A stretch of 24,867 nt of DNA, taken from assembly GCA_934394515.1 (NCBI GenBank), contig CAKRRU010000026.1, forward strand, positions 1 through 24,867. The letters are read 5' to 3'. Numbering within the stretch: the stretch's first letter is position 1; the number at the start of each line of letters is the position of its first letter. Position numbers and translations under genes: made by a program. A model generated the notes under the pieces. That model saw only the letters and a program-made list of their open reading frames with translations. It made no database searches and was not told where the DNA came from. Positions 21,643-24,867 of the stretch are shown piece by piece. This DNA is from an uncultured Acetatifactor sp. Its GTDB lineage: Bacteria > Bacillota > Clostridia > Lachnospirales > Lachnospiraceae.

Positions 21643-24495
21643 TTATACAAAATCTTTTTCGGTGAGGATGATCATATCCTCATCGTCATATCTCTTGGCA
21701 AAAAGAACATCAAAGAAATGTTTCAGTGTCTTCCTGTTGGCATGTGCAATCGCTTCATCCACAATCTCTTTTACATCCACTACGGTCACTACATGATCGA
21801 TCGTCTGCATATCTTCAATTCTGGTATGCAATGCCAGAACACCGAGTTCATCGATGGAATATTCCATCTCCCGGGCATACTGTCTTCCGAATGCCACGAG
21901 AGTATCATTGCTGAGAGCCTCCACATCCATTCGTGCAGTGAAGCATTCTCTCAGTTTTTCATGTTTTCCCAGGAATTTATCTATTTCTTTTCTGGTATCT
22001 TCCAAAATAATTACGATTCCCTGACTCTCCTGCTGTAAAGCCTTATGCAGGGTATTTACGGTGGCATCGTCCATTTCGGATGCTTTGCAGATAATAAGCG
22101 CACCGTTTTTCAGATTGGACAGCGTTGCTGCCGTATCTTTTTTATTCAGTGCATGTCCGGAAATTTTAGCAACCTTTCCGGAGAAATTGCTGTCTTCCGC
22201 CTGAATTTCACGGATCATGTTTTTCGCCAGAGACAAGGTATCCATTCCCTCTTCTCCGGTGATGATCACATTGCCGGTATAAGCTGCCAGACTGATATTA
22301 TCAATTGCCTTTACTAACTGTTCTCTTGCCGATCTGCTCTGGATAAAGGGAGCATAAAGTTCTCTCTCTTCTCTGGTAAGTGCACGAACCTTCGCCTTAT
22401 CTCTCTCCACGGCAGGCCGCTGCGGCTCTGCCTCCTGCGGCTCTACCGTAATCTCCTGCACAGATTCTTCAGCCGTTTCTTCCGCTGCTTCTTCACCCAC
22501 AGGTTCTGCTGTAAGATCTTCCTCTGCCTGTTCCGGCTCTGCTTCTTCACCCACAGGTTCTTCTGTATCTTCCTGTTCCGGTTCCTCTGCAGGTTCCTCT
22601 TCAAGTTCTTCCACGGTGTCATCCTGCTCCGGTTCCTCAACGGATTCCTCTTCGAGTTCCTCAACAGTATCCTCCGGCTCCGGTTCTGCAACAGTTTCCG
22701 GTTCTTCTTCCGCTTCGGTCGTCTCAGCGATTTCCTCCAGTTCCTCTACCTCATCGGTATCTGTTACGTCACTGTCCTCTGTGGTCACACCGGCATCCGC
22801 TGCCTTTTCTTTTTCCAGCTTTTCCAACAGACCGTCTCTGACAGACTGTTCAAATTCTGTGAACATTGCACCGGTCTGCTGCAATACATGCTGGCGGACC
22901 TCTTCTTCTCTCTTCTCGAGATTTTCTTTCTTCTTACGTTCCCACTCCGCCAGAATATCTTCTATATTCATCTGGCCGGTGATCTGTTTTTCAATGCTTT
23001 CCGCTTCCGGCATCACCAGACTGATCTGGCCATCCGACTCCTGGGCCAGCACATTTGCCAGTTCCTTGGGGGGCTCTACCGGTGCTTCCTGTTCTTTCGG
23101 CTCCTGTATTTCCGACATCTCCGGTACGATATCCGGCTTACCCGTGGTTACGGGTTCTTCCGACAGAATCTCCTCGGTTTCCACCCTGGGAACCTGTGAC
23201 AGGTCACCGATTTCTCCGGTCTCACCGAAAAATACTTCCGTACCTTCCATCTGTTCTGTCTGGGCTGCCGGCTCTTCTTCCTCCTCGGGGACTTCCGGAT
23301 AATTTATGGTCTCCGTATCCCGGTCCATCATCGGTGCCACAATGGAACGGGTAATGGAGTCAGTGGATTCCTTCGATTCCTTCTCCTTTGCCTGATCATC
23401 TCCCAGCACTTCTCTTAAACCGGCTGCCAGCTCTGCCTGTAAATTGATTGTGTTGTACTGGCCCACATCCATGGTCTTGACATGGATGTCAAAATCGTCC
23501 TCCGCAGGCTGTCCCTGTGCCGGCTGTTGCGGCTGTACCGGTTCATATACTCTGGTGTCATCCGTTACCTGTTCATAGTTCTGCTCCTCAGCATAAGCGT
23601 CATTCTGTTCATAGCTCTGGCTCTCGTCATAACTGCCGTTCTGCACGCAGCCCTGACCTTCATCATATCCGCCATTCTGCACATAACTCTGGCTGTCATC
23701 ATATCCGTCATTCTGTACATAGCCCTGGCTGTCATCATATCCGCCATTCTGTACATAACCCTGGCTATCATCATATCCACCATTCTGTGCATAGCCCTGA
23801 CTCTCGTCATAGCTGCCGTTCTGTACGGGTTCCTGACTCTGGTCATTTCCATCGTTCTGCACATAGTCATAACCGTCCTGTGCGTCAAACCGATGATCGT
23901 ATTTTTCCTGCTGCTCCGGTGTCAGCGGCTGATGAAGCATTTTCAGTTCCATTGCTTTTATGACATATTTTCCCTCGCCAAACCAGAGAATCAGCTCATC
24001 ACATTCCTCCACACAACGGGTTGCCAGTCCCACTCTGTGATACAGATAAGCAAGTTCATATGCCCATTTTTCTCTATAATCTCTCTTTTTCAGTTCTTCC
24101 AGAACGGCAATCCGCTCCTCCAGACTGACATCCTGCGCTTCATACAACTTGTACTGCAAAATATATCTGCCGGGGTCCTTCGGAGCCACCTGTACGAACT
24201 CTTTATAGTACTCGATCGCCTGCACATACTCTTCCATCTTGATAGACAATTCGCACAAAGAGTAGCAGATGGTTCTGCTGCCCGGTCGGCGTTCATATGC
24301 CAGAAGCAGCATGTCCCTGGCATCCTCATATCTGCGATTGATTTTATAAAGATCACTGACGATGCATAATGTCCTGGCGCTTCTGGGCTTCCGCCAGTCA
24401 ATAGTATCCGCAATCTCCGCTGCCTGCGCATATTGTCCATGACTGATCAGGTCTTTGATTTCTTCCACTTTTAATGTATATTCATTCTTATCCAA
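21643..24495 (-). CDS. Large TPR / tandem-repeat / acidic / degenerate AAA-like protein
   Basis: This about 950-residue protein is not one I can name. In order, it has an N-terminal TPR-like helical part (about 5-180), a tandem array of eight 12-residue Tyr/Gln/Asn/Asp repeats (about 211-306), a long disordered region with Glu-rich pseudo-repeats (PEQEDTVEELEEEPAEE type), and a C-terminal AAA-like domain (about 705-950). In the last, the phosphate loop reads ITGEEGMDTLSLAKNM without the Lys, and the would-be Walker B (GALIICKASEMDD) is also altered, so ATP hydrolysis is doubtful. It resembles the SpoVK/CbbX type of fold by order only. The start is TTG 24495: GGGAG lies nine bases upstream. 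A TTG at 24513 is a weaker choice. It is cotranscribed with glgB. Confidence 0.7.
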   Translation of the reverse strand: MDKNEYTLKVEEIKDLISHGQYAQAAEIADTIDWRKPRSARTLCIVSDLYKINRRYEDARDMLLLAYERRPGSRTICYSLCELSIKMEEYVQAIEYYKEFVQVAPKDPGRYILQYKLYEAQDVSLEERIAVLEELKKRDYREKWAYELAYLYHRVGLATRCVEECDELILWFGEGKYVIKAMELKMLHQPLTPEQQEKYDHRFDAQDGYDYVQNDGNDQSQEPVQNGSYDESQGYAQNGGYDDSQGYVQNGGYDDSQGYVQNDGYDDSQSYVQNGGYDEGQGCVQNGSYDESQSYEQNDAYAEEQNYEQVTDDTRVYEPVQPQQPAQGQPAEDDFDIHVKTMDVGQYNTINLQAELAAGLREVLGDDQAKEKESKESTDSITRSIVAPMMDRDTETINYPEVPEEEEEPAAQTEQMEGTEVFFGETGEIGDLSQVPRVETEEILSEEPVTTGKPDIVPEMSEIQEPKEQEAPVEPPKELANVLAQESDGQISLVMPEAESIEKQITGQMNIEDILAEWERKKKENLEKREEEVRQHVLQQTGAMFTEFEQSVRDGLLEKLEKEKAADAGVTTEDSDVTDTDEVEELEEIAETTEAEEEPETVAEPEPEDTVEELEEESVEEPEQDDTVEELEEEPAEEPEQEDTEEPVGEEAEPEQAEEDLTAEPVGEEAAEETAEESVQEITVEPQEAEPQRPAVERDKAKVRALTREERELYAPFIQSRSAREQLVKAIDNISLAAYTGNVIITGEEGMDTLSLAKNMIREIQAEDSNFSGKVAKISGHALNKKDTAATLSNLKNGALIICKASEMDDATVNTLHKALQQESQGIVIILEDTRKEIDKFLGKHEKLRECFTARMDVEALSNDTLVAFGRQYAREMEYSIDELGVLALHTRIEDMQTIDHVVTVVDVKEIVDEAIAHANRKTLKHFFDVLFAKRYDDEDMIILTEKDFV
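22440..22700 (-). repeat. Acidic low-complexity pseudo-repeats
   Basis: This stretch encodes imperfect repeats of about 16-17 residues, of the form PEQ(E/D)DTVEELEEEPAEE, followed by PVGEEA-type variants. The result is a strongly negative, probably unstructured segment of the TPR/pseudo-AAA protein. Copies are diverged at DNA level but still clearly related. Confidence 0.7.
23578..23865 (-). repeat. Eight in-frame 36-bp tandem repeats
   Basis: These 288 bases encode eight consecutive 12-residue units inside the TPR/pseudo-AAA protein, with a core of YVQNGGYDDSQG and variants. The unit is 36 bp (12 codons), so the reading frame is kept whatever the copy number. The sequence varies mainly at residues 2, 5, 6 and 9-12. 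It is a coding minisatellite and not a CRISPR array, as there are no spacers. Confidence 0.9.
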
Positions 24496-24587
24496 GGTAT
24501 TTCGCTCCCTCAACCTTTTCCCGGTCTAAATTCTTCCGTTCAGCTTCTTTTCTCCCCCAAAGCAGACTATCCCACTTTTTCTTATCC

Positions 24588-24617
24588 AGTTTACCATAGT
24601 CTCTATTGGTATGTCAA
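24588..24617 (-). promoter_or_regulatory. Candidate promoter of the TPR protein-glgB operon
   Basis: On the minus strand TTGACA (24617 to 24612) lies 18 bases upstream of TAAACT (24593 to 24588), which is preceded by TGG (extended -10). The -35 is perfect and the -10 matches at four of six positions. The start would be near 24581, about 85 bases before the TTG start codon. Confidence 0.45.
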
Positions 24618-24623
24618 AATCAA

Positions 24624-24640
24624 ACTACACAAAATGTAGT
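24624..24640 (-). terminator. Possible short terminator after the HAD phosphatase gene
   Basis: ACTACA (24624-24629) and TGTAGT (24635-24640) form a 6-bp stem with a 5-base loop, and the minus strand continues TTGATTTTG. It is about 50 bases after the HAD stop codon. The stem is short and AT-rich, so termination would be weak. Confidence 0.35.
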
Positions 24641-24692
24641 ATGTTTAAAATACTCTGATCATTATAAAAAGGTTTGAGTGCATTGGATGTAA

Positions 24693-24867
24693 TTACCATT
24701 TTGAATTATTTACACTTTTAATCAGCCCGTGTTCTAAGCAAAAATCGTAGACTCCGTCTTCTTCCACCGATCTGCACGTGCAGGTGGCGTGGGCTTTGAT
24801 CTCATCCTTCGCATTCCCCATGGCCACACCGGTGCCGACTGCTTCCAGCATCTCGATATCATTGAAG
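24693..24867 (-). CDS. Cof-type HAD-IIB phosphatase, C-terminal end (cut by window edge)
   Basis: Fifty-seven codons and a TAA are visible. The end has the HAD motif IV region FNDIEMLEAVGTGVAMGNA, where Asn-Asp is the metal-binding pair (usually GDSxNDxxML), followed by KDEIKAHATCTCRSVEEDGVYDFCLEHG, the usual Cof-family ending (K..A....S..EDGV...L). These cytoplasmic enzymes remove phosphate from small metabolites such as sugar phosphates; the substrate cannot be read from the C-terminus. The N-terminal nucleophile motif lies beyond the window. It is upstream of the TPR/glgB operon in the same direction. Confidence 0.85.
   Translation of the reverse strand, partial: FNDIEMLEAVGTGVAMGNAKDEIKAHATCTCRSVEEDGVYDFCLEHGLIKSVNNSKW

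Noticed and set aside
22616..23302. Plus-strand open frame of 228 codons, very Ser-rich
   Set aside because: It is the reverse complement of the Glu-rich part of the TPR/pseudo-AAA gene (GAA/GAG read as TTC/CTC or TCT/TCC frames). No ribosome binding site and no fold-like sequence.
23578..23865. Possible CRISPR array
   Set aside because: The 36-bp units are directly adjacent with no unique spacers, and they keep a minus-strand reading frame, so this is a coding tandem repeat.
23482..24369. Plus-strand open frame of 295 codons with Ile/Val-rich repeats
   Set aside because: It is the antisense image of the 36-bp coding repeats; the hydrophobic repeats arise from the reverse complement of Tyr/Asp/Gln codons.
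1..24867. Insertion sequences, prophage or integrase genes
   Set aside because: No transposase-, integrase- or phage-like protein is seen, and no long terminal inverted repeats flank any block.

Overview
This window looks like the chromosome of a flagellated, endospore-forming member of the Clostridia, most likely a Lachnospiraceae. The reasons are a BofA-family sporulation gene, a clostridial-type flagellin with FliS, a Gram-positive Tad (Flp pilus) cluster without a secretin, an oxygen-sensitive two-subunit fumarase, and AGGAGG-type ribosome binding sites. This is inferred from gene content and protein character; no database was searched. Almost everything is on the minus strand; the only clear plus-strand gene is a small DUF2508 gene.

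Layout, left to right. (1) 1-192: the 5' part of a tRNA-Ser(GCU), cut by the window edge, behind a perfect TTGACA-N17-TATAAT promoter. (2) 193-4389: a minus-strand metabolic operon, read as rhomboid protease, flavodoxin/SCP2-like fusion, HIT hydrolase, fumarase alpha, fumarase beta, PlsC-type acyltransferase, with a candidate promoter at 4420-4449. (3) 4461-14101: an eleven-gene Tad pilus operon, read as prepilin peptidase TadV, degenerate ParA-like TadZ, ATPase TadA/CpaF, TadB, an enlarged TadC-like protein, Flp pilin, DUF5702 protein, a TadE-like protein with two Cys/His modules, a second short A24 peptidase, a second TadE, and an FHA protein. A promoter (TTGCAA-N17-TATAAT) and a palindrome-rich leader of about 180 nt precede it. 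(4) 14424-15145: bofA (minus) and a yaaL-like DUF2508 gene (plus), divergent. (5) 15095-19570: a flagellar operon of a 949-residue DUF6240-like protein, flagellin and FliS. (6) 19724-24495: a large TPR/tandem-repeat/acidic/AAA-like protein and glycogen branching enzyme GlgB, ending in a strong hairpin terminator at 19621-19663. (7) 24693-24867: the C-terminal end of a Cof-type HAD phosphatase, cut by the window edge.

How the genes fit together. The Tad cluster supplies a motor (TadA), a two-part inner-membrane platform (TadB and the TadC-like protein), a polar or localisation factor (TadZ), processing enzymes (two A24 peptidases), a major pilin (Flp), and three further membrane-anchored candidates carrying prepilin-like TV(E/Y) motifs. 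The FHA protein could link the apparatus to Ser/Thr phosphorylation. The most unusual parts are the Cys/His-module TadE-like protein, the second peptidase, the periplasm-facing insert in the TadC-like protein, the lost P-loop in TadZ, the uncertain start of tadV, and the pseudo-AAA repeat protein next to glgB.
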